Positions 1 through 13,530 of a stretch of 35,981 nucleotides of DNA are shown piece after piece. Both the position numbers and the translations under genes were made by a program. How positions within the stretch are numbered: the first letter of the stretch is position 1; every line of letters begins with the position of its first letter. The stretch is from Acetobacteraceae bacterium. Its GTDB lineage: Bacteria; Pseudomonadota; Alphaproteobacteria; Acetobacterales; Acetobacteraceae. Location of the stretch: NCBI GenBank assembly GCA_025452005.1, contig JANWJK010000043.1, positions 1 through 35,981 of the forward strand, in the 5' to 3' direction. Under the pieces are notes generated by a model. It did no database searches. It had not been told where the DNA came from and worked only from the letters and a program-made list of their open reading frames with translations.

Positions 1-126
1 GGAGCGGCCAGACCTGCAGTTCAACTTCTCGCCCTACAGCTACGCCTCGCGCGATGCCAGCGGTGCCGTGGCACACCCATTTCCCGGCTTCAGCCTGAGC
101 GCTGTGCACCTGCGTCCGGATAGTCG
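1..126 (+). repeat. Inverted copy of 397-522 at the window edge
   Basis: These 126 bases are, base for base, the reverse complement of 397-522, which lies inside the GMC oxidoreductase gene. Read on the plus strand they encode the same internal piece of that protein (for example FNFSPYSYASRDASG and AHPFPGFSLSAVHLRPDSR), which on the minus strand is in its normal place. The junction at 126/127 shares only about three bases (CGA) with the gene sequence. Perfect identity and a tiny microhomology point to a fold-back chimera from amplification or assembly, or to a very recent inverted duplication. Confidence 0.93.
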
Positions 127-1583
127 ATGCGTCCGCGACACGCAGCCGGCCGATGCCCTGTACGCGCAACCGCGGATCGCATGCGGATATTCGCCTCGAA
201 CTCGGCATCGGTGTTCACCGCGGGTCCTGGAAGGAGCTCCTCCGCGACATAAGGCGCCAGTGCCGGTTGCCTGGTGAATTTGCGCGCGAGACGCACGCCC
301 GCGGTGAGCGCCTGCAGATCGGACTGTGTCTCCAGGAAGTTGAACCGGATTGCCGGCGGCGCCAGCGGATCGGGGCTCTTGATGTGCACGGCACCACGAC
401 TATCCGGACGCAGGTGCACAGCGCTCAGGCTGAAGCCGGGAAATGGGTGTGCCACGGCACCGCTGGCATCGCGCGAGGCGTAGCTGTAGGGCGAGAAGTT
501 GAACTGCAGGTCTGGCCGCTCCAGACGCGGATCGCTGCGTGCGAACGCACCCGCGGTGACGCCGTTGGCAGCCAGAGGGCCGGCGCGGAACAACATGTAC
601 TGCGCCATCGCCAGCACCTTCCTTGGCATGCTGTTGGCCAGTTCGTTCATGGTGATCGGCCTGGTGCAGCGGAATGCCAGCCGGACATAGAAGTGGTCCT
701 GCAAATGGCTGCCGACCGCCGGCAGGTCGTGGATCACCGGGATGCCCGTCTCCTGCAGCAGTGCGCCCGGGCCGATTCCTGACAGTTGCAGCAGTTGCGG
801 TGAGTTGAATACGCCGCCGCTGACAATGACCTCGCCGTCGGCCCGAGCGGTGCGTGTCACGCCACCGCTGACATAGGTGACGCCCGCGGCACGGCCGTTC
901 TCGATCAGGATACGCGTGGCCTGCGCATTCGGACGCACCACGAGGTTCTTGCGATGGCGCGCCGGCCGCAGGTAGGCGGTCGCGGTGCTCCAGCGGCGGC
1001 GCTTTCCCGTGGTGCTTTGGAAATATCCGGCACCTTCCTGGCGCCCGTCGTTGAAGTCCTCGATCGGTGGCAACCCAGCCTGGATCGCCGCCTCCACCAG
1101 CCGATCCGCCAGTTCCGAGCGATGCGGCTGGTCCGAAACATGCAATGGACCGCCAACGCCATGGAATTCGTCGGCACCGCGCTCCTGGTGTTCGGCCTTC
1201 CTGAAGTAGGGCAGCACGCTGTCCCAGTCCCAGCCGGTGCAGCCGCGCTGCCGCCATTCGTCGTAGTCCGCGGCGTTGCCGCGCATATAGACCATGCCGT
1301 TGATCGAACTGGTGCCGCCGAGCACCTTGCCGCGCGGCTGATACAGCGTGCGGCCGCCGAGCTGGGCTTCCGGTTCGCTTTGGTACATCCAGTTGACGCG
1401 AGGATTGGCGTAGACCTGGGAGAAGCCCATCGGGATGTGTATCCAGGGATTGCGGTCCTTGCCGCCGGCCTCCAACAGCAGCACGCGATATCGCCCTGAC
1501 TCGCTGAGCCGTGCGGCGACGGCACAGCCTGCCGAACCGGCGCCGGTCACGATGAAGTCGAAGCTTTCCGCTTCCGTGGTCAT
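90..1583 (-). CDS. GMC-family FAD oxidoreductase (choline dehydrogenase-like), 3' end disrupted
   Basis: Flavoprotein of the glucose-methanol-choline oxidoreductase family, which oxidises alcohols; the substrate cannot be told. The N-terminus carries the FAD Rossmann motif GAGSAGCAVAARL, then the family signature GGTSSINGMVYMRGN and the second signature GVFNSPQLLQLSGIGP. I place the start at the ATG at 1583 (MTTEAESFDFIV); a GTG at 1622 overlapping the methyltransferase stop is the alternative. The C-terminus is broken. After FEANIRM the frame jumps: DPRLRVQGIGRLRVADAS, the expected near-C-terminal motif, is present in another frame, while the segment before it that normally carries the catalytic His (HPxGTCxMG) is absent. 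Beyond about 127 the reading frame runs into the inverted copy and stops at 90 with non-native residues. It lies directly downstream of the methyltransferase gene. The family is certain; the lesion may be an assembly fault. Confidence 0.85.
   Translation of the reverse strand: MTTEAESFDFIVTGAGSAGCAVAARLSESGRYRVLLLEAGGKDRNPWIHIPMGFSQVYANPRVNWMYQSEPEAQLGGRTLYQPRGKVLGGTSSINGMVYMRGNAADYDEWRQRGCTGWDWDSVLPYFRKAEHQERGADEFHGVGGPLHVSDQPHRSELADRLVEAAIQAGLPPIEDFNDGRQEGAGYFQSTTGKRRRWSTATAYLRPARHRKNLVVRPNAQATRILIENGRAAGVTYVSGGVTRTARADGEVIVSGGVFNSPQLLQLSGIGPGALLQETGIPVIHDLPAVGSHLQDHFYVRLAFRCTRPITMNELANSMPRKVLAMAQYMLFRAGPLAANGVTAGAFARSDPRLERPDLQFNFSPYSYASRDASGAVAHPFPGFSLSAVHLRPDSRGAVHIKSPDPLAPPAIRFNFLETQSDLQALTAGVRLARKFTRQPALAPYVAEELLPGPAVNTDAEFEANIRMRSAVARTGHRPAACRGRIDYPDAGAQRSG
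397..522 (-). repeat. Parent arm of the edge inverted repeat
   Basis: This is the in-gene arm of the 126-base perfect inverted repeat whose other arm is 1-126. It is in frame with the rest of the GMC oxidoreductase, so it is the original and the edge copy is the derived one. The arms are separated by about 270 bases. Confidence 0.9.
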
Positions 1584-1618
1584 TGCTTCCCCAAATTCGT
1601 TTGGCGTCCTGATACGCC

Positions 1619-5670
<4,052 letters not shown>

Positions 5671-5674
<4 letters not shown>

Positions 5675-8600
5675 GCCGACGGAACCAGCATCAGCATGCC
5701 GATCAGATGCAGAACCGGCGGAGACAACGCCGAGCGTGCCGCCTGCTCCGCGCCGCGGCGTTGGAACAACTCGACTGCAGTGTTCGCTTCGCGCCGCCGT
5801 ATCGGCGGGTTGTCGGCATCGGCAGTGAAAGCCGCGAGCCGGTCAAGCGGATCGAACAGCAATCGCCAACTCGGACAGGCGGCAGTCGTGCCAAAAAGAT
5901 CGCCGGTCGGTGGCACGAATGTGCCGCAGATGTCATCGGCACGCCGGCGCAGCCGGTTTTGCAGCTCAATCGCCTCGCGCTCTGTTCTTTGCTGGCGGTC
6001 GCCCAGAATCTTCGCGACATCGCGCTGCATAACAGCGTTCGCAATCGATTCAGCCTCCGGCTGTCGGGTCGGCACCCAACACGCAAACAGGTCTTGCCAC
6101 ACGTCGCCGGCCGGGCGCGATCGATCCGGCGTTGCGAGTTGCAGCCAGCGCTCGTGATCGCCGATTTCCTCGGCGGAACCGACCTCTGGCAACAGCACCG
6201 CTATGACGCGCTGAAACTCGGTGTGCACCGCGCTGCGCATCTCCGCACAGAACGTCAGCAACACTGCAAGCGCTGCGCCTGCGTCCGCCCGCGCGACGCT
6301 CACCCGGTTGTCCCATTCGGCGTGAGGCACTCTTTGCACGCGAGAGATCGCGCGCCGGATCACCGGATGTGCGCGGCCGAGAAATGCCAGCGAACGACCC
6401 TGTTTGTCGCGAAGCCTGCTATGGTTGCGCGTAAAGCGGAGCACGCGGCGCTCGCGATCGAACCCAGGCAGATCGTCGAGTCCGGCAAGCCAATCGGCGG
6501 GAAGCCGCAGCACGCCTCGACCGTCGGCGCTGCGGCCTATTTCAGCGGCGATCGCCGCCGCCACGAAGTCCGGCAAGTTGATGTGACCAAGGCACGCGTC
6601 GCCCCGACGCCTCGCGGCAGAAGCCGCCATCATCTGCGCGGCGTCCGCATTCAGCCCGTGATCGGCCAGCCAGCCATGATGCACCGCGGAGCGGTCGAAG
6701 CCACCGAACGCCCGATCGATCTCCTGAAGCAAGTCGCGATACGCATCTGCGCCGGCCTCTTCCGCTACCCGATCGAGCGTGCGGATCGCCGATGGCTCAT
6801 TGTCGAACAGTCCCGCCTGGCGCTCAGCGAAACCGGCGACCAGAGCAGCGCCCAATGCATCCTCATCCGCCGTCACACCGAGCGTGTCCGGCATGAACTC
6901 AAGGTGCGCACGAGCCTTTTCGTATTTCGCGATCAAGCGCAGCAGCAGATGTTCTTCGAACGTACCCGCCAGATAGAGATAGCGGATATTCGGCTCTTGT
7001 TCCTGGCCATAGCGGTCGATACGGCCGTTGCGTTGCTCCAACCGGTTCGGATTGTACGGCAGGTCGAGGTGGATCAGGTTGCAGCAGCGCCGTTGGAGAT
7101 TGAGCCCCTCCGCCAGCGAGTCGGTGCTGATCAGAATGATGCCGTCCTCCTCGGCACATCGCTCCACGATCCGCGTCCGGTCGCGTTCGACATCCAGCCC
7201 ACTGATTGCCAGGACCTCGCCTTGCACCGAGCCGCGCAACGCACGCAGCGCGGCCAACTGGCTGTCGGCATATTCTGTGTAGATCAGGATATTGGCGGCC
7301 GGATGCGCCTGGCGGATCGCACGTACCTCGTGCGCGACGGCGTCGAGCTTGGGATCGATGACCTCAGCCGCCTCCCCCAGCCGGATCAAGGCGCCAAGGG
7401 CCTCGGCCGTCGCACCGGCGCCGGTCAGCCCTGATAGATCGGTGGCCGCGAAGCGTTGCAGATCGGCGGCCATACCGTCGGCCTCGAGTTCCGCGACGTC
7501 GGTCTCGTCACCCTGGTCCAGCACGCCGAACCGCAGCAGCCGCTTGCGATAGGCCCGAAGCGACCGCGCGCGCTCCCGCCGCACCACTTCGGCCTCTCTC
7601 TCACCCGCCTGCCGATAGCGCTCCGCGACCACGCGCAATGTATTGACGCACGCCCCAATCGTAGAGACCGAGCGCTTCAACAGGCTGACGAACGCCAAAG
7701 CGTCGGCATGCTCGCGTCCCTGCGCCGCCCGTCGCAGCCGCGGCACAATCAACGCCGCGAGGGCTTGGTGAAATCGCCGCACCGGCGCCAGGGCTATGCC
7801 ATCCAGCTCGACCTCTACGGGAACCACGCGCCGCTCTCGAAACAGCGGCGCACCTGTTGCCGGATCGCGAATATGCGACTTCAACCGACGCACGACGTGC
7901 CGCCGATAGGCATTCCCCACCAGGCCGCCATGGCCATCCACCAGGCTGGGATCAAGCAGTTCTATCAGCGACGCGAAGTGCGAATCGTAGCCGTCATGCG
8001 GCGTGGCCGTGAGCAGCAACAGCCCATCGCTGCGCCGTGCGACCACCTCCGCAAGCCGCCTTCGCTGCGTATCCTCGCGATCGGCACCCGTGGCGATGCA
8101 ATGATGCGCCTCATCGACAATCGCCAGATCCCATGCCGAACGCTCGAGTTCCTCGAGAATGCGCTCCTGCTTGGCGAAATCGAGCGATGTGACACAGAGC
8201 GCGATCGCGTCGAACGGGTTACCGCCGAGCTCGAGCCTGCGCCGTTGTTCCTGCAGCGAAGCGGCGTCGGCGACGACCGCGAAGCGCAGGCCGAAGCGCT
8301 GCCGCAGTTCCTGTGTCCATTGCGTGAGCAGAGGCCCCGCGGGCGAAATCACCAGCACGCGGTGCGCCCGACGACGCGCCATGAGTTCGCAGGCGATCAG
8401 CCCCGCCTCGATCGTCTTGCCCAGGCCAACGCCATCGGCCAGCAGCAGTCGCGGCCGCGGCAGTTCCAGCGCACGCATCAATGGGACAAGCTGGTACGGT
8501 TCGATCCGCACCCGGCCCGGCTGTGTGGCGAGCATATCCGCTGGTCCGAGTACCTGTTCCAGCAGGCAGGCCTGATGGTAAAGCCGCCACGCCGCCAGCG

Positions 8601-8805
8601 GACCCGGCGCCTCCGGGCGCAGATCGGCACGCAGCAGTTCGACCGGTTCGGCAGGATGCAACGTGCCCCATTCCAGGCCGCCGAGATCGCCGCCTGAGCA
8701 GCGCAGGCGCAGCAGCGTCTGCGCTCCCAAAGGCGCTACCTCGATCACGTCCCAAGCCAGCCCTCGCGCACTGACGCGGTTTCCGACCGCGAACGCCTCG
8801 CCCAT
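5671..8805 (-). CDS. SNF2-type helicase, DrmD-like
   Basis: Superfamily 2 ATP-dependent DNA translocase of 1044 residues. Helicase motifs appear in order: motif I DGVGLGKTIEAGL near residue 124, motif II DEAHH near 231, motif III LTATPHDG near 265, then in the second RecA domain ILIYTEYADS near 506, STDSLAEGLNLQ near 560 and the motif VI arginine finger NRLEQRNGRIDRYGQ near 587. Length and motif spacing match the SNF2-like helicase DrmD of class 1 DISARM. The first 100 residues are a small N-terminal domain; the last 400 are not recognised. The gene is first in the pair and overlaps the methyltransferase by four bases. It begins 67 bases after the amino-acid ABC ATPase gene, in the same direction, so read-through is possible. 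No integrase or repeat marks the borders. Helicase assignment is firm; the defence role is inferred from the pairing. Confidence 0.87.
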
Positions 8806-8872
8806 TCCGACACCGCCGGTTCTCGACGGAGGCGGAAGGTCGCCGCACAGGGTTAATCAAATAGAAATGGCG

Positions 8873-9694
8873 CTAAATCCGATACCGGTCGTTGTAGCGC
8901 TTCAGGAAGGCACGCACCCGGTCGGTGGCAGGTGAAAACAGCAGTTGATCGGGCTTGCCCTGTTCCACGACCAACCCGTCATCCATGAACACGATGCGAT
9001 CGGCGATGTCGCGCGCGAAGCTCATCTCGTGTGTCACCACCACCATGGTCATGCCGGCACGGGCAAGTTGCTGCATGGCAGCGAGCACCTCGCCGACCAG
9101 TTCCGGATCGAGCGCCGACGTCACTTCGTCGAACAGCATGATTTTCGGATCCATCGCCAGCGCCCGGGCAATCGCCACACGCTGCTGCTGGCCGCCGGAA
9201 AGCCGCACCGGATATTCCGCCACCTTGTCCGACAGTCCCACCATCGTCAGCAGCTCCCGCGCCCGCGCCTCGGCTCGTGCTCGCGGAATACCCTTCACGC
9301 GCACCGGCGCCGCCATGACGTTCTGCAGCGCATTCATGTGGGGAAAGAGATTGAAGCTCTGGAACACCATGCCGACGTTTTCGCGCGCCGCGGCGATCTC
9401 GCGCTCCGACATGCGCACGCGCTGACCCGCCCTGCGATCGAGCCGATAGCCGATCGGGTCGCCATCAACTGTCACAGTGCCCCGTTCGTAGTCCTCCAGC
9501 AGATTGATGCAGCGAAGCAGCGTGGTCTTGCCGGAGCCGCTGGGGCCGATCACCACCACGACCTCACCAGGAGCAACCGACAACGATACGCCACGCAACA
9601 CTTCGAGCGTGCCGAATCGCTTGGAGACGTCCGCCACCTCCAGCATCGGCCGCTCAGTGACCGTGGAGGACACGGCTTTCAAGGTATCTGCCAT
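8873..9694 (-). CDS. Polar amino-acid ABC transporter ATPase (GlnQ/HisP type)
   Basis: Cytoplasmic ATPase subunit of a polar amino-acid importer. It shows Walker A GPSGSGKTT, the Q-loop MVFQSFNLFPH, the ABC signature LSGGQQQR, Walker B IMLFDEVTSALD and the switch His in VVVTHEMSFA. As written it is 273 residues and its first 41 bases overlap the upstream permease gene. A second ATG at 9646 (MLEVADVSKRFG) would remove that overlap and give a more typical length near 257, so the start is uncertain. It is the last gene of a four-gene operon (binding protein, permease, permease, ATPase). The amino acid transported cannot be deduced. Confidence 0.93.
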   Translation of the reverse strand: MADTLKAVSSTVTERPMLEVADVSKRFGTLEVLRGVSLSVAPGEVVVVIGPSGSGKTTLLRCINLLEDYERGTVTVDGDPIGYRLDRRAGQRVRMSEREIAAARENVGMVFQSFNLFPHMNALQNVMAAPVRVKGIPRARAEARARELLTMVGLSDKVAEYPVRLSGGQQQRVAIARALAMDPKIMLFDEVTSALDPELVGEVLAAMQQLARAGMTMVVVTHEMSFARDIADRIVFMDDGLVVEQGKPDQLLFSPATDRVRAFLKRYNDRYRI

Positions 9695-10307
9695 AGAGTG
9701 CCAAGGTGTAACAGATGCAGAAGTAGATTGCCGCCGCGCCGAGGAAGATCTGGAACGGCGCCAGCGTGCGTTCGACGATCTCGCGGCTCGCCATGGTCAG
9801 TTCCCATAGCCCGACAATCGATACCAGCGATGTTGCCTTCACCAGGTTCGCACACAGGCTGACGAACGGTGGCGAGGCGAGCCGCAGCGCCTGGGGAAAG
9901 ATGACGATCTGCAGCATCAGCCGCCGTGTCATGCCGAGGCTTCGCGCCGCGTCCCATTGTCCTTGCGGCAGGGAGAGGATGCCGGCGCGGAACACCTCGC
10001 TCATGAACGCGGCGTAGTAGAGGGCCATCACCAGCACGACGCCCCAGAACGGCGGCAGATCGATGCCGGTGAGCGGCAGCAGGTAATAGGTGAAGGTCAG
10101 CAGTACCAGCAGCGGAATGCCGCGGACGATGAACAGGTATCCCACAACTGCGGAACGCGCGAAGCGATTGCCGAATACCTGAGCCATCGCCAACAGAATC
10201 CCGCAGGCTGTCGCCGGCAGGATGGCGGCGCCCGCCATCAGCAAGGTCATGCCCGCGCCACGCAACAGGTACCAATAGCCGTGCAGCAGCGGCGCGAATT
10301 CCTTCAT
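9654..10307 (-). CDS. Amino-acid ABC transporter permease (HisMQ family), second copy
   Basis: Inner-membrane subunit of 217 residues with several hydrophobic helices and the cytoplasmic EAA loop (ARSLGMTRRLMLQIVIFPQA) that docks to the ATPase. It belongs to the HisM/GlnP-type permeases of polar amino-acid importers. Its start overlaps the stop of the preceding permease by four bases (10304-10307), indicating translational coupling. It differs clearly from its neighbour, so the pair forms a heterodimer rather than a recent duplication. Confidence 0.92.
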   Translation of the reverse strand: MKEFAPLLHGYWYLLRGAGMTLLMAGAAILPATACGILLAMAQVFGNRFARSAVVGYLFIVRGIPLLVLLTFTYYLLPLTGIDLPPFWGVVLVMALYYAAFMSEVFRAGILSLPQGQWDAARSLGMTRRLMLQIVIFPQALRLASPPFVSLCANLVKATSLVSIVGLWELTMASREIVERTLAPFQIFLGAAAIYFCICYTLALYGRYLESRVLHGH

Positions 10308-10957
10308 TGCGCGAAGGCGAGCCGGCGTTCGAACAGCTTGCCGGCGACGCTGGCGACCGAAGTCAGCACCAGGTAGATGATCGCCACGCCAAGGAACACG
10401 TCATAGGTGTTGGCGGACGATTCCACCCAGACCTGCGCCACCTTCATCATGTCCATCACGGCGATCGCCGCGACCTGCGAGGTGTCCTTGGTGATGCTGA
10501 TCGCCTGGTTGGTCATCGGTGGCACGATGCGCGCGACGACCTGGGGAATGATGACGACGGTGTAGAGCGTCCAGCGCCGCATCCCAAGCGCGCGTCCAGC
10601 CTCGTACTGTCGCGTACTGACGGCCTGCAGTCCGCCGCGGTAGATCTCGGCAACGTAACCGCCGTTCTGGATGCATAGCGCGAGCAGCCCCGAGGCAAAG
10701 CCGGACAGACCGAACCCGGCCATCGAGAAGCCGAAGTACACGATGTACATCTGGATCAGCAGCGGCGTGTTGCGCACGATCTGCACGTACGCGCCGGCGA
10801 ACCATGACAGCGGCCCGCGCGTACTGTTCGCCAGCGCGACGATCAGGCCCCAGACCAGGCAGATGGCAAACGTCAGGATCGCCAGTTCCACCGTGACCTC
10901 GGCGCCTTCGATCAGGGCCGGGATCAGGCGGGCAATGAAATGGAGATCGAATGGCAC
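10304..10957 (-). CDS. Amino-acid ABC transporter permease (HisMQ family), first copy
   Basis: Inner-membrane subunit, also 217 residues. It contains the conserved NTPLLIQMYIVYFG stretch of the HisMQ permease domain and an EAA loop (GRALGMRRWTLYTVVIIPQV). It lies nine bases downstream of the binding-protein gene and overlaps the next permease gene by four bases. It would form the translocation channel with the 9654-10307 product. Substrate specificity rests with the binding protein and is not predictable here. Confidence 0.92.
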   Translation of the reverse strand: MPFDLHFIARLIPALIEGAEVTVELAILTFAICLVWGLIVALANSTRGPLSWFAGAYVQIVRNTPLLIQMYIVYFGFSMAGFGLSGFASGLLALCIQNGGYVAEIYRGGLQAVSTRQYEAGRALGMRRWTLYTVVIIPQVVARIVPPMTNQAISITKDTSQVAAIAVMDMMKVAQVWVESSANTYDVFLGVAIIYLVLTSVASVAGKLFERRLAFAQ

Positions 10958-10966
10958 GAAGTGGGA

Positions 10967-11794
10967 TCAGTGCTCGCCGGTGTCATAAAGCCGCTGCGGC
11001 GGCGGGTCCTTGTGCAGCCACTTGCGGTACCAATCGGTGTACTGTTCATAGCGTGTGCCGAAGCGCAGCTCGCGCACATACGTGTCGAGATACAACCACC
11101 ACTTGAAATCGCCCGGCTTCAGGAAGATCGAGTCGTTGTTCACCAGGTGCAGCTCCGTTCCGGTCGTGTCGACACGCGTCAGATCGGCATTTTCGCCCGC
11201 GTAGAAGTCGGCGATCGGCTTGTCGATCGAGAAGACGGTCGCACGACCGGTCTTCACTGCCAGGAACAGGGCCGACGGGCTGTCGAGCAGTAATTGGGTG
11301 ATGTTGGGCAGCACGCGCTTGGTGCGCGCGATCGCCGGCGGCACGTTCAGGAGTGCGTAGGTGTATTTGGGGTCGTTCAGTTCCTGGATCTTGGTGATGT
11401 GGGCGTCCTTGCGCGCGAGCATGACGGATCCGGCGTCAAGATAGGGGTAGGTGAAGGCGATGCGGACCGCCCGATCCGGCGTGATCGTGGTGGAGCACAG
11501 GCCGAAGTCGATCTTGCCAGAGAGTGCCGCCGGGAATCGCCCGTCGGACTGGAGCACGACGAATTCCAGCTTTTTCGCATCGCCCAGCAGATCCTTGGCG
11601 ATCTCGCGTGCCATGTCGATTTCGAAACCCACAAGCTCGCCCTTGTCATCGACATAGGCGAGCGGCGGCGACGTGCTGTAGGTGCCTACGATCAGCTTGT
11701 CGCGCTTCAGAACGACATCGAGCTGCGACTCCTGCGCCAGCGCAGGAATCGCGAGGCAGGCAAGCGCAAGCGCCAGCAAAATGCGATAAGCCAT
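10967..11794 (-). CDS. Periplasmic amino-acid-binding protein (SBP family 3)
   Basis: Solute receptor of the ABC importer, 275 residues. An N-terminal signal peptide is evident ([21 protein letters not shown], cleavage likely after ALAQ). The mature part starts like family 3 binding proteins: [38 protein letters not shown], followed by [26 protein letters not shown], which carry the ligand contacts. It is the first gene of the operon and so sits at its promoter. The 149 bases upstream separate it from the divergent esterase gene. A short hairpin lies in its leader (11809-11823). Ligand unknown; a polar or acidic amino acid is the usual case. Confidence 0.93.
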   Translation of the reverse strand: MAYRILLALALACLAIPALAQESQLDVVLKRDKLIVGTYSTSPPLAYVDDKGELVGFEIDMAREIAKDLLGDAKKLEFVVLQSDGRFPAALSGKIDFGLCSTTITPDRAVRIAFTYPYLDAGSVMLARKDAHITKIQELNDPKYTYALLNVPPAIARTKRVLPNITQLLLDSPSALFLAVKTGRATVFSIDKPIADFYAGENADLTRVDTTGTELHLVNNDSIFLKPGDFKWWLYLDTYVRELRFGTRYEQYTDWYRKWLHKDPPPQRLYDTGEH

Positions 11795-11943
11795 TTATTA
11801 GCCCCCCGAACCGCCCAGCGGTTTCTGTATCAATTGTAATGAGCGTAGCCTGTCGCCGTCGCGCGGATCAAGCGCGACTTGCGGCTATCGACACTTTGCA
11901 CGGCGCCGGAGCATGCCGTCGGGGTGGAAGCGGGAGGTATGCG
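11795..11943. promoter_or_regulatory. Divergent promoter region, amino-acid ABC operon / esterase operon
   Basis: This 149-base gap separates two operons transcribed away from each other. On the minus strand a TACAAT -10-like hexamer lies at 11838-11833, without a good -35. AACCGC-CCA-GCGGTT at 11809-11823 is a six-base-pair hairpin or operator about 15 bases before the binding-protein ATG. On the plus strand GGGAGG at 11932-11937 is a good ribosome site for the esterase. No regulator gene is adjacent. Confidence 0.4.
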
Positions 11944-13512
11944 ATGAACGATATCGGCACGGTCCAGGGCACGCCATCGGTGGAGACTACGGCCGGCCAG
12001 GTCCGCGGCGCGATCGTTGAAGGTGTCGCTGCCTTCAAGTGCATCCCCTACGGCGCGCCGACATCGGGCGCCAACCGCTTCATGCCGCCACGCAGGCCAA
12101 CGCCGTGGGCGGGAGTGCGCGACGCGTTGGAGTACACCGGGCATGCGCCGCAGCAGGGTCTGCGACCAGCGACGCGGCCCGAACTGGCGGATTTCTCCGG
12201 TCCACCCGACACGTCGCCGGAATCGGAGGATTGCCTTACCCTCAACGTCTGGTCGCCCGGACTGGATGCGGCGAAGCGGCCGGTCATGGTGTGGTTCCAT
12301 GGCGGCGCCTTCTCCTACGGCACTGCGAATGCCGCCCGCCTGCAAGGCTCGCGCCTGGCCACACGCAGCGACGTGGTCGTCGTTACGGTCAACCAGCGGC
12401 TCAACATTTTCGGCTTCCTGGACCTGTCAGCCGTCGGTGGGGCGGATTTTGCCGCATCCGGCAATGCCGGAACACTGGACATGATCGCCGCTCTTGAATG
12501 GGTGCGCGACAACATCGACCGCTTCGGCGGCGATCCGGCCAACGTTACGATCTTCGGTGAGTCGGGCGGCGGCGGCAAGGTCTGCACGCTGCTCGCCATG
12601 CCATCCGCGCGCGGGCTGTTCCATCGTGCCATCGTGCAGAGCGGTGCCGCGATCAGGCTGCGCGAGCGCGACCGTGCGACCAGACTGACCGGTGCTGTCC
12701 TGACGGTGCTTGGCCTTACCAGCAGCGACCTTCGCAAGCTCCAGTCGCTGCCGATGACGCAGCTTCTGGCCGCGGTGGAGCCGGCGCAAAAGGCGCTTGG
12801 CGCCGCCTCGCAACCGCTGTTCGACCGCTATCCGTTCGGCCCGGTGGTCGACGGCAGCATCGTGCCACGGCATCCGTTCGACACATCGGCACCCGATGTC
12901 TCTGCCGACATCCCGTTGCTGATCGGCGACATGAAGGACGAAATGGCCAGTTTCCTCGCGCGCGACGACAAGGTCTGGCATCGCACGCTGACCGAGCAGG
13001 AGCTGCGCGATCGCGTCACCGCCGTCGCCGGCGAACACGCCGATCGCGTGATCGATACGTATCGGCGGCTGTATCCCAATGCGAACCCGGCGGAACGGCT
13101 GATCGCCACGCTGACCGATGCGAATTTCCGCATCCGCTCGCTGATCGTCGCCGAACACAAGGCCGGGCAGGCGGGTGCGCCAGTGTATATGTACTCCTTC
13201 GAATGGGAGACGCCGGTGCAGGGTAGGCGGTTGAAGGCGCCGCACGCGCTCGACGTGCCGTTCACCTTCGACACGATCGACCTGACCAACGCGACAGACC
13301 GCAGTGCCGCCGCGCATAAGCTCGCGGCCACGATGTCCGCCACCTGGGCGGCGTTCGCGCGTGCCGGCGTGCCCGACAATGCTGCGATCCCACGGTGGCC
13401 GGCTTATGATCTGACGAACCGGCCGACGCTGGTGCTGGACGCCGATTGCCGGATCGAGAATGATCTGCGCGGCGAAACGCGACAGCTCTGGCAGACGATC
13501 ACGGGTCGCTGA
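11944..13512 (+). CDS. Carboxylesterase type B (para-nitrobenzyl esterase family)
   Basis: Alpha/beta-hydrolase of 522 residues. It has the type B N-terminus ([25 protein letters not shown]), the NVWSPG strand, the oxyanion-hole motif WFHGGAF and the nucleophile elbow GESGGGG with Ser207. It would cleave carboxylic esters. No convincing signal peptide is seen, so it is probably cytoplasmic. The ATG at 11944 is chosen because GGGAGG lies six bases upstream; the frame is open further upstream, but that stretch opposes the neighbouring gene. The gentisate dioxygenase gene starts 18 bases after its stop, so the two probably form an operon in which the esterase releases an aromatic acid for ring cleavage. 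That pathway link is inference. Confidence 0.92.
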   Translation: MNDIGTVQGTPSVETTAGQVRGAIVEGVAAFKCIPYGAPTSGANRFMPPRRPTPWAGVRDALEYTGHAPQQGLRPATRPELADFSGPPDTSPESEDCLTLNVWSPGLDAAKRPVMVWFHGGAFSYGTANAARLQGSRLATRSDVVVVTVNQRLNIFGFLDLSAVGGADFAASGNAGTLDMIAALEWVRDNIDRFGGDPANVTIFGESGGGGKVCTLLAMPSARGLFHRAIVQSGAAIRLRERDRATRLTGAVLTVLGLTSSDLRKLQSLPMTQLLAAVEPAQKALGAASQPLFDRYPFGPVVDGSIVPRHPFDTSAPDVSADIPLLIGDMKDEMASFLARDDKVWHRTLTEQELRDRVTAVAGEHADRVIDTYRRLYPNANPAERLIATLTDANFRIRSLIVAEHKAGQAGAPVYMYSFEWETPVQGRRLKAPHALDVPFTFDTIDLTNATDRSAAAHKLAATMSATWAAFARAGVPDNAAIPRWPAYDLTNRPTLVLDADCRIENDLRGETRQLWQTITGR

Positions 13513-13530
13513 CCCAGCAGGGAGGCTCCG

